The position numbers and the translations under genes were made by a program. A stretch of DNA of 64,000 nucleotides, taken from the NCBI RefSeq assembly GCF_002797915.1, contig NZ_PGTY01000001.1, positions 1,116,001 to 1,180,000 on the forward strand, read 5' to 3'. Below the pieces are notes generated by a model. That model was given only the letters and a program-made list of their open reading frames with translations, had not been told where the DNA came from and searched no databases. This stretch comes from Yoonia maricola. Lineage in GTDB: Bacteria; Pseudomonadota; Alphaproteobacteria; Rhodobacterales; Rhodobacteraceae. This document shows, in pieces, positions 45,207-54,797 of this stretch (within the stretch, counting starts at the first letter, position 1; each line of letters starts with the position of its first letter).

Positions 45207-46373
45207 ATGCAACGATCATTCCTCGCCCAAAACCCGTCCGTTCTGTGGTTCATTGCCATTCTGGCGGTCTTTACTGTCGTGGTGACACTGATGTCCGAGG
45301 TGACAGGTGTTGGCCTGATCTCAACCTCATTCGTCAAGACACTGGGCAAAACACTATGCCTCTGCCTTGTCGCAATCGCGATGGATGTCGTTTGGGGTTA
45401 CTGCGGGATCTTGTCCTTGGGGCATTTTGCCTTCTTCGGGATCGGCGGTTATGCCATCGGCATGTGGCTGATGTATGCGCGCACCGAAGGGATCGTGATG
45501 ACAAGCCTTGCAGGTCAGCCTATCCCACCGACACCGGCAGAGATATCAGATGCGATAGGCAACCAGATTTTCGGGGTCGTGGGCAGTTCCGAATTCCCGA
45601 TGATCTGGGCCTTTGCGGACAGTTTGGCGCTTCAATTGCTGATGGTCGTGCTTGTACCGGGCCTGCTGGCGCTGGTGTTCGGTTGGCTGGCGTTCCGCAG
45701 CCGGGTCACAGGCGTCTACCTGTCGATCCTGACGCAAGCGATGACACTGGCTCTCGCCCTCTACCTGTTTCAGAATGATAGCGGTTTGCGGGGGAACAAT
45801 GGCCTGTCGGGCCTGCAAAACATTCCCGGCTATCAGGACGTTTCACAAGCGACCGTCTCGATCATATTCTTCATCGCATCGGCCCTAGCACTAGCCGCGG
45901 GCTATGTTTTCTTTGCGTGGATCGTATCAGGCAAGATGGGCAGCGTGGTAAAAGGTATCCGCGATAATGAGGCGCGCGTGCGGTTCCTGGGCTATCATGT
46001 GGAAAGCTACAAACTGTTCATCTTCACGACGACCGCTGTTGTCGCGGGCATTGCAGGGGCGCTTTACTACCCCCAAGCGGGCATCATCAACCCCGGCGAA
46101 ATTGCCCCCATCGCGTCCATTTACCTTGCCGTCTGGGTCGCCATTGGCGGGCGCGGGCGGCTGTATGGCGCGGTCATCGGAGCGGCCTTCGTTTCGCTTC
46201 TTTCAAGCTGGTTCACTGGCGGTGGCGCACCCAATATCGATCTGGGCTTCTATGTGATCCAATGGACCGACTGGTGGCTTGTCTTGCTCGGCTTCTCTTT
46301 CGTTGCGGTTACGCTGTTTTTCCCTAAAGGCATCGGCGGATTGTTTGATTATCTGGTGAGGAAGCCATCATGA
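45207..46373 (+). CDS. urtC: Urea ABC transporter permease UrtC
   Basis: A 388-aa LivM-type permease with about ten helices. DVVWGYCGILSLGHFAFFGIGGY is the conserved opening, with an inserted loop (MYARTEGIVMTSLAGQPIPP) typical of UrtC. Later it shows NNGLSGLQNIPG and KGIRDNEARVRFLGY, the EAA-like loop contacting the ATPases. ATGA overlap with urtD. Confidence 0.94.
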   Translation: MQRSFLAQNPSVLWFIAILAVFTVVVTLMSEVTGVGLISTSFVKTLGKTLCLCLVAIAMDVVWGYCGILSLGHFAFFGIGGYAIGMWLMYARTEGIVMTSLAGQPIPPTPAEISDAIGNQIFGVVGSSEFPMIWAFADSLALQLLMVVLVPGLLALVFGWLAFRSRVTGVYLSILTQAMTLALALYLFQNDSGLRGNNGLSGLQNIPGYQDVSQATVSIIFFIASALALAAGYVFFAWIVSGKMGSVVKGIRDNEARVRFLGYHVESYKLFIFTTTAVVAGIAGALYYPQAGIINPGEIAPIASIYLAVWVAIGGRGRLYGAVIGAAFVSLLSSWFTGGGAPNIDLGFYVIQWTDWWLVLLGFSFVAVTLFFPKGIGGLFDYLVRKPS

Positions 46374-47119
46374 GCATGCTGCTAGAGGTATCTGGCGTCA
46401 GCGTCACATTTGACGGGTTCCGGGCGATCAACAACCTGTCGATCAACTTTGCAACGACCGAGTTGCGGGCGATTATCGGGCCCAATGGGGCTGGGAAAAC
46501 CACGTTTATGGATATCGTCACGGGCAAGACCAAACCGGATGAAGGCCAGGTGATCTGGGGCGAGAAAAACATCTCTTTGCTTGGAATGTCAGAAAGCCAG
46601 ATCGCGCGTGAAGGGATTGGCCGGAAGTTTCAAAAGCCGACTGTGTTCGAGGCGCAGACTGTGCGCCAAAACCTGGCCATGGCGCTGAAAACACCGCGCG
46701 GGCCATTTGCGGTGCTGATGCATAAGAAAACCAAGCCCAACGCAGAGCGCATCGAAGATGTCGCCGCCCGCATCGGCCTGAGTGACAGCCTCACCCGCGT
46801 TGCGGGCGAGCTGAGCCACGGGCAAAAACAGTGGTTGGAAATCGGCATGCTGCTGGCACAAGAACCGCGCCTGATGCTAGTCGATGAACCCGCCGCAGGC
46901 ATGACACCGGAAGAGCGCGAAAAAACGACTGATATTCTCAAGGAAGCCGCCAAAACCCGTGCCGTTGTCGTTGTGGAGCATGACATGGAATTTGTGCGCC
47001 GCCTCGATTGTAAGGTGACGGTCCTGCATGAAGGGTCTGTTCTGGCCGAGGGTAGCCTTGATCATGTGACCTCGAACCAAACTGTTATCGATGTTTATCT
47101 GGGGCGTGCGCATGCTTGA
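46370..47119 (+). CDS. urtD: Urea ABC transporter ATP-binding protein UrtD
   Basis: A 249-aa LivG-type ATPase. Walker A GPNGAGKTT is near residues 38-46, IGRKFQKPTVFEAQTVRQNL is the UrtD-typical segment (KPTVF), the signature reads LSHGQKQWLEIG (H replaces the second G, as usual in UrtD), and Walker B MLVDEPAAGM follows. It overlaps urtC by 4 and urtE by 8 bases. Confidence 0.95.
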   Translation: MSMLLEVSGVSVTFDGFRAINNLSINFATTELRAIIGPNGAGKTTFMDIVTGKTKPDEGQVIWGEKNISLLGMSESQIAREGIGRKFQKPTVFEAQTVRQNLAMALKTPRGPFAVLMHKKTKPNAERIEDVAARIGLSDSLTRVAGELSHGQKQWLEIGMLLAQEPRLMLVDEPAAGMTPEEREKTTDILKEAAKTRAVVVVEHDMEFVRRLDCKVTVLHEGSVLAEGSLDHVTSNQTVIDVYLGRAHA

Positions 47120-47807
47120 AGTCAAACACATCGATCTCAAATACGGGCAAAGCCAGATCCTGTTCGATATCTCGCTGATTGCCGCAGTCGGGCAAATCAC
47201 AGCCGTGATGGGCAACAACGGTGTGGGGAAAACAAGCCTGCTGAAGGCGGTGTCAGGGCGGCATCCGGTGGCCAGTGGTGAAGTATTGGTTGGCGGCACA
47301 GCGGTATCGCTGGCGTCGGCCTTTCATTCCGCCCGCGCCGGGATCGCTTACGTCCCGCAGGGGCGCGAAGTCTTCCCAATGATGACCGTGCGCGAAAACC
47401 TTGAAACCGGGTTTGCCTGCTTACCAAAAGCGGAACATCAGGTGCCGGACTTCATCTTTGATCTGTTCCCGGTCCTGCGTGAAATGCAAACCCGCCGTGG
47501 TGGTGATCTCTCTGGCGGACAGCAACAGCAGTTGGCCATCGCCCGCGCTTTGATCACCAAACCACAGGTTTTGCTGCTGGATGAACCGACCGAGGGTATT
47601 CAGCCCAATGTCATCCAGCAAATCGGCGACGCATTGGAAACACTCCGCGACCAGGGGCAGATGGCGATTGTGCTGGTCGAACAAAATGCAGATTTTGCAT
47701 ATCGCATCGCAGATACATTCACTGTCGTTGAACAAGGCAAGATCAAACAAACTGCCGCGAAAGACAGCTATTCCAAAGACAGGTTGATGGCCGATCTGGC
47801 GCTATAG
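47112..47807 (+). CDS. urtE: Urea ABC transporter ATP-binding protein UrtE
   Basis: A 231-aa LivF-type ATPase. Walker A GNNGVGKTS is near residues 36-44, VPQGREVFPMMTVRENLETGF is typical of UrtE, the signature is LSGGQQQQLAIARAL, and Walker B LLLDEPTEGIQPNVIQQIG is the UrtE-specific form. ATG 47112 lies inside the 8-base overlap with urtD. It closes the urtABCDE operon; no urease genes are in the window. Confidence 0.95.
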   Translation: MLEVKHIDLKYGQSQILFDISLIAAVGQITAVMGNNGVGKTSLLKAVSGRHPVASGEVLVGGTAVSLASAFHSARAGIAYVPQGREVFPMMTVRENLETGFACLPKAEHQVPDFIFDLFPVLREMQTRRGGDLSGGQQQQLAIARALITKPQVLLLDEPTEGIQPNVIQQIGDALETLRDQGQMAIVLVEQNADFAYRIADTFTVVEQGKIKQTAAKDSYSKDRLMADLAL

Positions 47808-47860
47808 CTGCAAGACGATTGACCTTGCCCAAGCCATTTGGTCAGCTGTGTATTAGGGTA

Positions 47861-47873
47861 ACAGGTGACCTGT
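47861..47873 (+). promoter_or_regulatory. Palindrome over the ribosome site of the GH13_18 phosphorylase gene
   Basis: ACAGGTGACCTGT (arms ACAGGT/ACCTGT around G) ends two bases before the ATG and contains the AGGTGA ribosome site. It could be an operator, or a small structure hiding the ribosome site. Confidence 0.4.
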
Positions 47874-47875
47874 AG

Positions 47876-49621
47876 ATGACGAAGACACAATCGTTCCAAA
47901 AGCGGCTCACGTCACTGATCAGGCAGGTCTACCCTGATCAGGATACCAAGTTGCTTGTGGACGCAATTCAAGACGCGTTCTGGCCCGACGGCAAGCGACG
48001 GCGCAAGCGCGGGCGCGCGCCCAGCAATGATCTTTGGACCGAACAGGACGCCTTGCTGATCACCTATGGCAATTCAATTATCGATGGCGCGCATAAGCCG
48101 CTTGATCTGCTACATGATTTCCTGCTGCGCCGGATGAAGGGTGTTCTGAACGGCGTGCATATCCTACCTTTCTTTCCTTTCACCTCGGACGACGGCTTTG
48201 CCGTATCCGATTTTCGCAGCGTCAACCCGCAACTGGGCGATTGGCCTGATATCAACCGGATCAGTGAGGACTTTCACCTGATGTCCGATCTGGTGCTGAA
48301 CCATGTGTCCAGCCAAGGCACTTGGTTCAATGGCTACCGGCAAGGGCAAATGCCCTATGACAGGTACTTCTTCGAGGCCAGTCCCGATGACGACCTGAGC
48401 AATGTGGTACGCCCCCGTACCACGCCCCTGCTACAAAAGGTGGAAACATCAAACGGCCCGCGCCATGTCTGGTGCACTTTCAGCCATGACCAGATTGATC
48501 TGGATTTCCGCAATCCCGAGGTCCTGCTGGAATTCCTGCGGATCATCCGACTGCATGTCGACAATGGGGTTCAGATCATCCGGCTGGATGCTGTTGCGTT
48601 TTTGTGGAAGGAACCCGGCACCTCCTCGATCCACCTGCCCCAGACACATGCTATCGTGAAACTGATGCGGCTCTTGTGTGATTATTCGGTTGAGACGATC
48701 ATTCTGCTGACTGAAACCAACGTGCCCAAGGCTGAGAACCTGAGCTATTTTGGGCAACACGACGAAGCCCATGCGATTTACAACTTCCCTCTACCGCCCT
48801 TGATCCTGCATGCGGTTATGTCCGGTTCGGCCCATTACCTGCGCCATTGGCAAAGCGGGATGCCACCTGCGCAGATGGGATGTGCTTATCTGAACTTCAC
48901 CGCCAGTCATGACGGGATCGGGATGCGACCTGCCGAGGGGATTTTGCCCACTGAAGAACAGGCCCGCATGATCGAGACGATCAAAAACATTGGCGGCCTT
49001 GTGTCGATGCGCGCCCTGCCTGACGGCGGCGAGGCTCCGTATGAGATCAACACGACTTACTTTGAGGCAACCGCGCAAACCTTCGCAGGCAAGGATGATC
49101 ACCATTTTGACCGGTTCATCTGCACCCAAACCATCGTCATGTCACTGGAAGGCATCCCGGCGTTCTATATCCATTCCATGCTGGCCACGCCCAATGATCA
49201 TGGACAGGTGGAACACCGCGGCATGAACCGTGCGATCAACCGACATCGCTGGGATTATCCGACGCTGAATGCGCTGCTGGATGATCCGACCTCTGACCAA
49301 GCGCGGATACTGACCGCACTTTCTGATCGGTTGCGCATCAGGGCCAAGCAACCGGCCTTTCACCCCAATGCCACCCAATTCACCATGCCTTTAGGGGATC
49401 GTGTCTTTGGCGTCTGGCGGCAAAGCCTTGACCGGCGCCAATCCATCTTTGCGCTGCACAATGTCAGCGATCAGACGGTCGTGCTGTCGCAACTTTCGAT
49501 GAACCTGATTGAAGATGAAACATGGTTTGACCTGCTGACCGGTCATGACCTCGATATGGATCAAGAGGCCGTGACCCTTGCCCCCTATCAATGCCGCTGG
49601 ATTACCAACCGGGGGCGGTAG
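47876..49621 (+). CDS. GH13 subfamily 18 phosphorylase, probable glucosylglycerate phosphorylase
   Basis: A 581-aa sucrose-phosphorylase-like enzyme. Barrel motifs: GVHILPFFPFTSDDGFAVSD, DLVLNHVSSQGTWF, the nucleophile Asp238 in IIRLDAVAFLWKE, the acid/base Glu280 in LLTETNVPKAEN, and Asp346 in FTASHDGIGMRP. The IHSMLATPNDHGQVEHRGMNRAINR stretch is typical of GH13_18. Sucrose phosphorylases are about 490-510 aa; the longer size and convergent neighbours for glucosyl-3-phosphoglycerate synthesis favour glucosylglycerate as substrate: glucosylglycerate + Pi giving glucose-1-phosphate + glycerate. Sucrose or glucosylglycerol remain alternatives. It lies 68 bases after urtE and its stop abuts that of gpgS. 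Confidence 0.75.
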   Translation: MTKTQSFQKRLTSLIRQVYPDQDTKLLVDAIQDAFWPDGKRRRKRGRAPSNDLWTEQDALLITYGNSIIDGAHKPLDLLHDFLLRRMKGVLNGVHILPFFPFTSDDGFAVSDFRSVNPQLGDWPDINRISEDFHLMSDLVLNHVSSQGTWFNGYRQGQMPYDRYFFEASPDDDLSNVVRPRTTPLLQKVETSNGPRHVWCTFSHDQIDLDFRNPEVLLEFLRIIRLHVDNGVQIIRLDAVAFLWKEPGTSSIHLPQTHAIVKLMRLLCDYSVETIILLTETNVPKAENLSYFGQHDEAHAIYNFPLPPLILHAVMSGSAHYLRHWQSGMPPAQMGCAYLNFTASHDGIGMRPAEGILPTEEQARMIETIKNIGGLVSMRALPDGGEAPYEINTTYFEATAQTFAGKDDHHFDRFICTQTIVMSLEGIPAFYIHSMLATPNDHGQVEHRGMNRAINRHRWDYPTLNALLDDPTSDQARILTALSDRLRIRAKQPAFHPNATQFTMPLGDRVFGVWRQSLDRRQSIFALHNVSDQTVVLSQLSMNLIEDETWFDLLTGHDLDMDQEAVTLAPYQCRWITNRGR

Positions 49622-50842
49622 TTACTGATAAGCGGCCTCATCCGCCTGCGCCGCTGCATGCATATCGGTCAGAAACGTCGGATCGGCAGCATGGACCCGG
49701 TTCCATGTCGGAATAAACGGCGTCTCATGGGGGTTTTCCAAAAACACCTGCCCGGCGCGCATGATGTTTTCGGCAAACATCTCGATCGAGTTTTCTTCTG
49801 TATGGCGATCAATGGCCAGCCCGTTCATCTTGGCGTCGCTATAATACCCGTCCAACAGATCCAGTGCGCAACGATAATATGTGGCCTTCAGCGTGCGGAA
49901 AATATTGGGCGTGAAAACCGTGCCATCCGCAGCCAGTTTGCGAAAGATGGCCTTGCAAATGTCTGTGGACATACGGTTCAGACCTGATCCTGCCGTATCT
50001 GCGGCCAGATCCTGATGCTTGTGATCATAGGCGTCTGAAATTTCGACCTGACAAACCGCTTTGGGGGCAAGGTTGCGCCATGCTTCTGACAGCACCCCGA
50101 TCTCGAGCCCCCAATCGGATGGGATGCGCAGATCGGGCAATATCGCCGTGCGCATGGCAAATTCACCCGACAGCGGGTAACGGAAACTACGCAGGTAATC
50201 GATATAGTCGCGCGATCCGATCACCCGGTTCAGCGCGATCAACAGCGGGCTGACCAAGAGCCGCGTCACCCGCCCATTCAGCTTGCCACCGCCGATGCGC
50301 GCGTAATAGCCTTTGGCCACCTGATACGGGAAGGTCGGATTGGCGACCGGATAGACCAGGCGCGCCAACATCTCTTTGTTATAGGTCAAGATATCGCAAT
50401 CGTGGATCGCCATGACCGAACTGTCAGCGCAGCTCATCAGATAGCCCAGCGAGGACCAGACATTCTTGCCTTTGCCCTGTTCGTTCGGGGCCAGCCCCAG
50501 TTCATGCAGCCGTGCACCCAGCGCCAGCATGCGCGGGCTGTCGTTCCAGATCACGATGTGGTTTTGGTTGAGATCCTTGAAAAACGCCTTGGCATGGCGG
50601 AACTGGGCCTCGTCGGCGGCATCCAGACCGATAATGATACGGTGCAGGTAATTCACCTTCGACAGTTCCGTCAGGATATGGGGCATCGCATCGCCCTCAA
50701 GTTCTGAATAGAGGCATGGCAAGATCAAGGAAATCTTGCGGGTCGCGGCAAAGGCGTTCAGCTCCGCCTCCATTTCCGCCACGTCGCGGGTGCGCAGGTT
50801 GTGCAGTGTTGTGATGTTTCCGTTCTGATGGAAATCAGCCAT
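49622..50842 (-). CDS. gpgS: Glycosyltransferase, probable glucosyl-3-phosphoglycerate synthase
   Basis: A 406-aa GT-A fold enzyme. ISLILPCLYSELEGDAMPHI opens the domain, IIIGLDAADEAQF follows, and the metal/nucleotide DxD is Asp148-C-Asp150 (IHDCDILTY). SGEFAMRT and SDWGLEIGVLSEAW match the acceptor-side motifs of GpgS/MpgS-like enzymes (GT81 family). The reaction would join glucose from NDP-glucose to 3-phosphoglycerate. The start overlaps the phosphatase stop by 8 bases (ATGGCTGA), so the pair is coupled. A mannosyl donor is possible. Confidence 0.72.
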   Translation of the reverse strand: MADFHQNGNITTLHNLRTRDVAEMEAELNAFAATRKISLILPCLYSELEGDAMPHILTELSKVNYLHRIIIGLDAADEAQFRHAKAFFKDLNQNHIVIWNDSPRMLALGARLHELGLAPNEQGKGKNVWSSLGYLMSCADSSVMAIHDCDILTYNKEMLARLVYPVANPTFPYQVAKGYYARIGGGKLNGRVTRLLVSPLLIALNRVIGSRDYIDYLRSFRYPLSGEFAMRTAILPDLRIPSDWGLEIGVLSEAWRNLAPKAVCQVEISDAYDHKHQDLAADTAGSGLNRMSTDICKAIFRKLAADGTVFTPNIFRTLKATYYRCALDLLDGYYSDAKMNGLAIDRHTEENSIEMFAENIMRAGQVFLENPHETPFIPTWNRVHAADPTFLTDMHAAAQADEAAYQ

Positions 50843-51638
50843 GCGTTGGTGTCCTATTCTTTTCAAGGCGGTCAATTACGGTGTGTATGGCCCAGTTCCA
50901 GCCGACCGGACCTGCTTCTTTTGTGCGTATGATACGGCCCGCTGCTTCGGTCTTGAGCGGTGGAAGCGGCGGGCGCGCCGGGTTGGCGACCACAATGCCG
51001 ATGTCTGCGTGTTCCAGCATCGCAATATCATTGGGCGCATCGCCAAGGGCAATCGTGTGACGCGGCTGGTAGGTGTCGATGATGCTGCGCATCTGATCAA
51101 CTTTGTTACGTCCCAAAGAGAGGGTCAGAAACCGCCCCCCCTGTTGTGAACGAACACCCTGTTCGGCCAAAGCAGCCAAAAATGCGTTCTTCTGGGGCAC
51201 TGTGCCAGACCACTGTCCCGGCTCTGAAAAACAGCGCATCTGGGCCAAGGCAGCATCCCTGACCAGCAGCCCTGTCATGTCTGCCACTTGCGCCGCAGTG
51301 ACGTCGCCAAAACCGGTAAAAAGTTGACGCAAGTCCGGTGTCACCCTGTCCAAGGCAGATCGTATCGTTTCATAGTCGGCAGCTGATGGGCATGTTGTGT
51401 TAAAGGGGGGTAAAAAACCGGCCCCGTTTTCAACAATCGCAGGCCACTGCGCGACTCCGATTTTTTCACGCAAGATAGCCATTTCAGCGGCGGTTTTACT
51501 GCTGGCCAGAATAATGCCGGCAGACAAAGCATTTAGCGCATTCAACCCGGGTTTTGCAGCCGCCCAATCATAAGTGTCGTGATCGATCAGCGTTCCATCG
51601 AGATCGGTGAAAACCAACAAGTGACATGGGTCGGGCAT
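50835..51638 (-). CDS. gpgP: HAD phosphatase, mannosyl/glucosyl-3-phosphoglycerate phosphatase family
   Basis: A 267-aa HAD type IIB enzyme. Motif I is FTDLDGTLID (Asp12, Asp14), motif II lies in IILASSKTAAEM, a lysine is in LSLGRNKVDQM, and motif IV is IALGDAPNDIAMLEHAD. The IVENGAGF segment and ASSKTAAE pattern are those of MpgP. It would remove phosphate from glucosyl-3-phosphoglycerate to give glucosylglycerate. The start is uncertain: ATG 51638 aligns with family N-termini, but neither it nor the upstream GTG 51671 has a good ribosome site. Confidence 0.75.
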   Translation of the reverse strand: MPDPCHLLVFTDLDGTLIDHDTYDWAAAKPGLNALNALSAGIILASSKTAAEMAILREKIGVAQWPAIVENGAGFLPPFNTTCPSAADYETIRSALDRVTPDLRQLFTGFGDVTAAQVADMTGLLVRDAALAQMRCFSEPGQWSGTVPQKNAFLAALAEQGVRSQQGGRFLTLSLGRNKVDQMRSIIDTYQPRHTIALGDAPNDIAMLEHADIGIVVANPARPPLPPLKTEAAGRIIRTKEAGPVGWNWAIHTVIDRLEKNRTPTHG

Positions 51639-51756
51639 AGAAAATTTATGGCGGAAGGCGCGGACCACCACAAGCCGTCAATCGACATTTGTTGCCTCAT
51701 ACCTGCCCCGACCAAACGCGGATTGTGGGTGCCCTCAAACCGGCAGGAAGGCACAA

Positions 51757-53061
51757 TCACGTCTCACGGAAGGCTTTGTTAAAGTAATCCGCAAGTGGCT
51801 TGATCAGGAAGTTCAAAGGCGTGCGATCTGCGGTCCGCACAAAGGCCTCAACCGGCATGCCGGGGATCAATGTCATATCATCCGGCAGCCGGTCCATCTG
51901 CCCTTCTTCGACCTGCACTTCGGCACGGTAGTAAGACAGCCCCGACGTTTCATTCTCAAATGCGTCGGCTGACACAAGGGTGACTTTGCCACGCAGTTCC
52001 GGCGTCCGGTTTTGGTCGAAGGCCGAAAACCGCAACGTCACATCCTGCCCGACATACACCTGATCGATATCAACCACCTGCACCTGCGTCGCAATGATAA
52101 GGGGGCGGTCTTGGGGGATAAGGTATAGCACCGGATCGGCGGCACGAATAACCGATTGCGGCGCAAAGACCTGCAGGCCATAGACCACGCCTGATACGGG
52201 CGCGCGGATATCCAACCGCTCAAGCTGGCGACGCAGAGTGCGGCGCCGCTCTGACAGTTCCAGTTCATTGAATTGCAAATCACGCAGTTGCGTGATGGCA
52301 TCTTCACGACGCGTGGATGACAAACCGAGGATTTGCAACTCGATCTCAGTCATGCGTTCGGCGGCTTGTGCCGCCTGTGCCGTCAGATCACCAAGGGTAC
52401 CTAGCAAGCTGGCCTCCTCGCGTTGCAAGGCCAACACGCGGCTGGCCTGCGCCAATCCACGGTCCAGCAAGCTTTGCTGATCGATCAGCTCTCGTGCAAT
52501 CAATTGCTGTTGGGTCGAAAGCGCCTCTTGCTGGGCGATGATACCGGTGACCTGACTGGAGATTTGTGCGCGCTGCTGGGTCAGCTGTTCAACAGCACTT
52601 CGGTTGGTTTCAAGCCGTGCCTGAAACAGCCGCTCCTGGCCGTCCATCAGTGTTTGAACCTCAGATGTGCCAACCTCGTGCAACACGTCGCTGAAGGTAA
52701 GCGCGGGCATATCATCCCGCTCAGCCTCTAACCGGGCGCGACGGGCAAGGATTTCGAACAACTGTCCTTCGACAATGGCAAGCTCTGATTGCAGGATCGT
52801 GGGGTCAAGCCGTAAAAGCAGATCGCCTGCCTCAACGGTATCGCCTTCATCAACGATGATTTCTTCGACCACACCGCCATCAGGGTGTTGCACAACTTGT
52901 CGGTTGCGATCTACTTCGATCTGACCGCTGGTGATCAATGCGCCTGATATCTGCGCCATCACTGCCCAGGTGCCAAAACCACCTACAAGGATCAGTAATG
53001 TCGTGGCACCTATCGTCAAATGCCGACGTACCGACCACCGCTCATCGGTTCCATTCGTCAT
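51757..53061 (-). CDS. Type I secretion periplasmic adaptor (HlyD family)
   Basis: A 434-aa membrane-fusion protein. One N-terminal helix (residues ~14-36) is followed by the lipoyl-like half-motif VVQHPDGGVVEEIIVDEGDTVEAGDLLLRLD. A long coiled-coil region follows (residues ~95-275, rich in Gln/Leu/Glu), then the second barrel (IRAPVSGVVYGLQVFAPQSV) and the C-terminal GMPVEAFVRTADRTPLNFLIKPL of PrtE/AprE type. It overlaps the ABC gene by ATGA. No TolC-type outer-membrane gene is nearby. Confidence 0.92.
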   Translation of the reverse strand: MTNGTDERWSVRRHLTIGATTLLILVGGFGTWAVMAQISGALITSGQIEVDRNRQVVQHPDGGVVEEIIVDEGDTVEAGDLLLRLDPTILQSELAIVEGQLFEILARRARLEAERDDMPALTFSDVLHEVGTSEVQTLMDGQERLFQARLETNRSAVEQLTQQRAQISSQVTGIIAQQEALSTQQQLIARELIDQQSLLDRGLAQASRVLALQREEASLLGTLGDLTAQAAQAAERMTEIELQILGLSSTRREDAITQLRDLQFNELELSERRRTLRRQLERLDIRAPVSGVVYGLQVFAPQSVIRAADPVLYLIPQDRPLIIATQVQVVDIDQVYVGQDVTLRFSAFDQNRTPELRGKVTLVSADAFENETSGLSYYRAEVQVEEGQMDRLPDDMTLIPGMPVEAFVRTADRTPLNFLIKPLADYFNKAFRET

Positions 53062-54797
53062 GATACGCCCCCGGCCTTGCCTTCACTGCGTTTGATATCA
53101 CTATGGTTCTTCACTATTTCGGCCAGCACTTCATCCTTGGGGCCAAACGCGCGGCGGGTGCCGTTTTCGATCACCAGCAACATATCGCATTCCTGAATGG
53201 CGGACGGTCTATGCGCCATGATGAACACAACCTTGCCTTCAGCCTTCATCTGTTTGATCGCCTTGTTCAATGCGACCGATCCGTCATTGTCGAGGTTAGA
53301 GTTCGGCTCATCCAGCACCACAATCACCGGATCGCCATAAAGCGCGCGGGCCAGACCAATTCGCTGAATTTGCCCGCCCGACAAACGGCCCGTGGTCCCC
53401 GATACCTTTGTGTCATAGCCGTCCGGAAACCGCAGGATCATTTCATGCGCGTCGGCAGTTTTGGCCGCCGCAATCACCTTGGCGTCATCTGGCATCATGG
53501 ACATGCGCGCGATGTTTTCCTTGATGGTTCCATCAAAAAGCTGCACGCGTTGTGGCAAATAGCCGACATGCTGGCCCAGAACATCCGGGTCGTATTGATC
53601 AAGCGCCGCACCATCCAACCTGATCTTGCCGCCCGCAGGTTGCCACACCCCGGTCAAGACACGCGCCAGTGATGATTTACCCGCCCCCGATGCGCCAATG
53701 ACACCGATGGCCTGCCCCGGCGATGCAGCAAAGCTGAGCATGCGCAATGCCGATTGCGCCTCACCCGGGGGCACGACGGTGACCTGATCAGCCACAATCC
53801 GGGCTTTGGGTTTGGGCAGGACTGTGCGTTCCTTTTCATATGGGATTTGTTCCAGCAGCACCGCCAGATTGCGCCATCCGTCACGCCCGCGCTGAAAGAG
53901 CGCCCATTGCCCGACCAGCAATTCAATCGGCGCCAATGCCCGGCCCAGCAGGATTGACCCAGCAATCATCGCCCCCGGTGAAAGCTCGTTGATCAAGACC
54001 AGATACGCGCCTAGACCCAGCATCGCGGATTGCAGGAACAGCCGGAACGCTTTGGTCAGCGCGGTGAATGTCCCTGATGCGTCTGCCGCCTCAATCGTGG
54101 TATCCAGTGATTTGCCGCGTGCCATCTGCCAGCGGTCAAACGCCGACCCGCGCATACCCAGCGAATGCACCATTTCACTTTCTTCGCGAATATGCGCACC
54201 CAACCGTTCAGAAGCAAAGCTGGCCGCATTGGCCGCTTCAAGTGGTTTGCGTGTGGTGAATTGATTAAGCAAGGCCACCACAAGCAAGACCGCCGCGCCG
54301 AAAATCGCCAATAGCCCCATCAGAGGGTGAAAGATAAAGATGCCCAAAAAGAATAGCGGCGCCCAAGGTAAATCAAACAAAGCCATCAGCGCAGGCGAAG
54401 TGATCAGGCGCTGCACTGCTTCCAGATCACGCAGGCCCGTTGCCGCCTGACGCGGGGCGCGTTGCAATGTCGTAGCTTTGAGGACTGCGCCAAAGACCCG
54501 CCGGTCCAGACCGGCTTGAAACCGGGCGCCAACCCGGCCCATGACCCGGCCGCGCACAAAATCCAATATGCCCATCATCGCGTAAAGAAAGCCAACCAAA
54601 AAAGACAGCGCCAGCAATGTCTCAAACGACCGCGAGCTCAGCACCCGGTCGTAGACGTTGAGCATGTATAGCGGCCCTGTCAGCATCAGTAGGTTTACAA
54701 AGAAACTGAAGAGCCCAACCACCCAATAAAGCCTGCGGCTTTGTTTGCGGGCTGCGATCAGTTCGGCTTCGCCTCTTGGTAGGTCTTGGTCAGACAT
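53058..54797 (-). CDS. Type I secretion ABC transporter/permease (PrtD family)
   Basis: A 579-aa fusion of a membrane domain (residues ~25-310, about six helices, no N-terminal peptidase domain) with an ATPase. Walker A GASGAGKSS is near residue 368, the signature LSGGQIQRIGLARAL near 475, and Walker B VIVLDEPNSNLDNDG. VGYLPQRVQLFDGTIKENIAR is characteristic of PrtD/AprD exporters of RTX proteases, lipases or adhesins. The cargo is not adjacent. Its start overlaps the 67-aa gene upstream by 8 bases. Confidence 0.93.
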   Translation of the reverse strand: MSDQDLPRGEAELIAARKQSRRLYWVVGLFSFFVNLLMLTGPLYMLNVYDRVLSSRSFETLLALSFLVGFLYAMMGILDFVRGRVMGRVGARFQAGLDRRVFGAVLKATTLQRAPRQAATGLRDLEAVQRLITSPALMALFDLPWAPLFFLGIFIFHPLMGLLAIFGAAVLLVVALLNQFTTRKPLEAANAASFASERLGAHIREESEMVHSLGMRGSAFDRWQMARGKSLDTTIEAADASGTFTALTKAFRLFLQSAMLGLGAYLVLINELSPGAMIAGSILLGRALAPIELLVGQWALFQRGRDGWRNLAVLLEQIPYEKERTVLPKPKARIVADQVTVVPPGEAQSALRMLSFAASPGQAIGVIGASGAGKSSLARVLTGVWQPAGGKIRLDGAALDQYDPDVLGQHVGYLPQRVQLFDGTIKENIARMSMMPDDAKVIAAAKTADAHEMILRFPDGYDTKVSGTTGRLSGGQIQRIGLARALYGDPVIVVLDEPNSNLDNDGSVALNKAIKQMKAEGKVVFIMAHRPSAIQECDMLLVIENGTRRAFGPKDEVLAEIVKNHSDIKRSEGKAGGVS

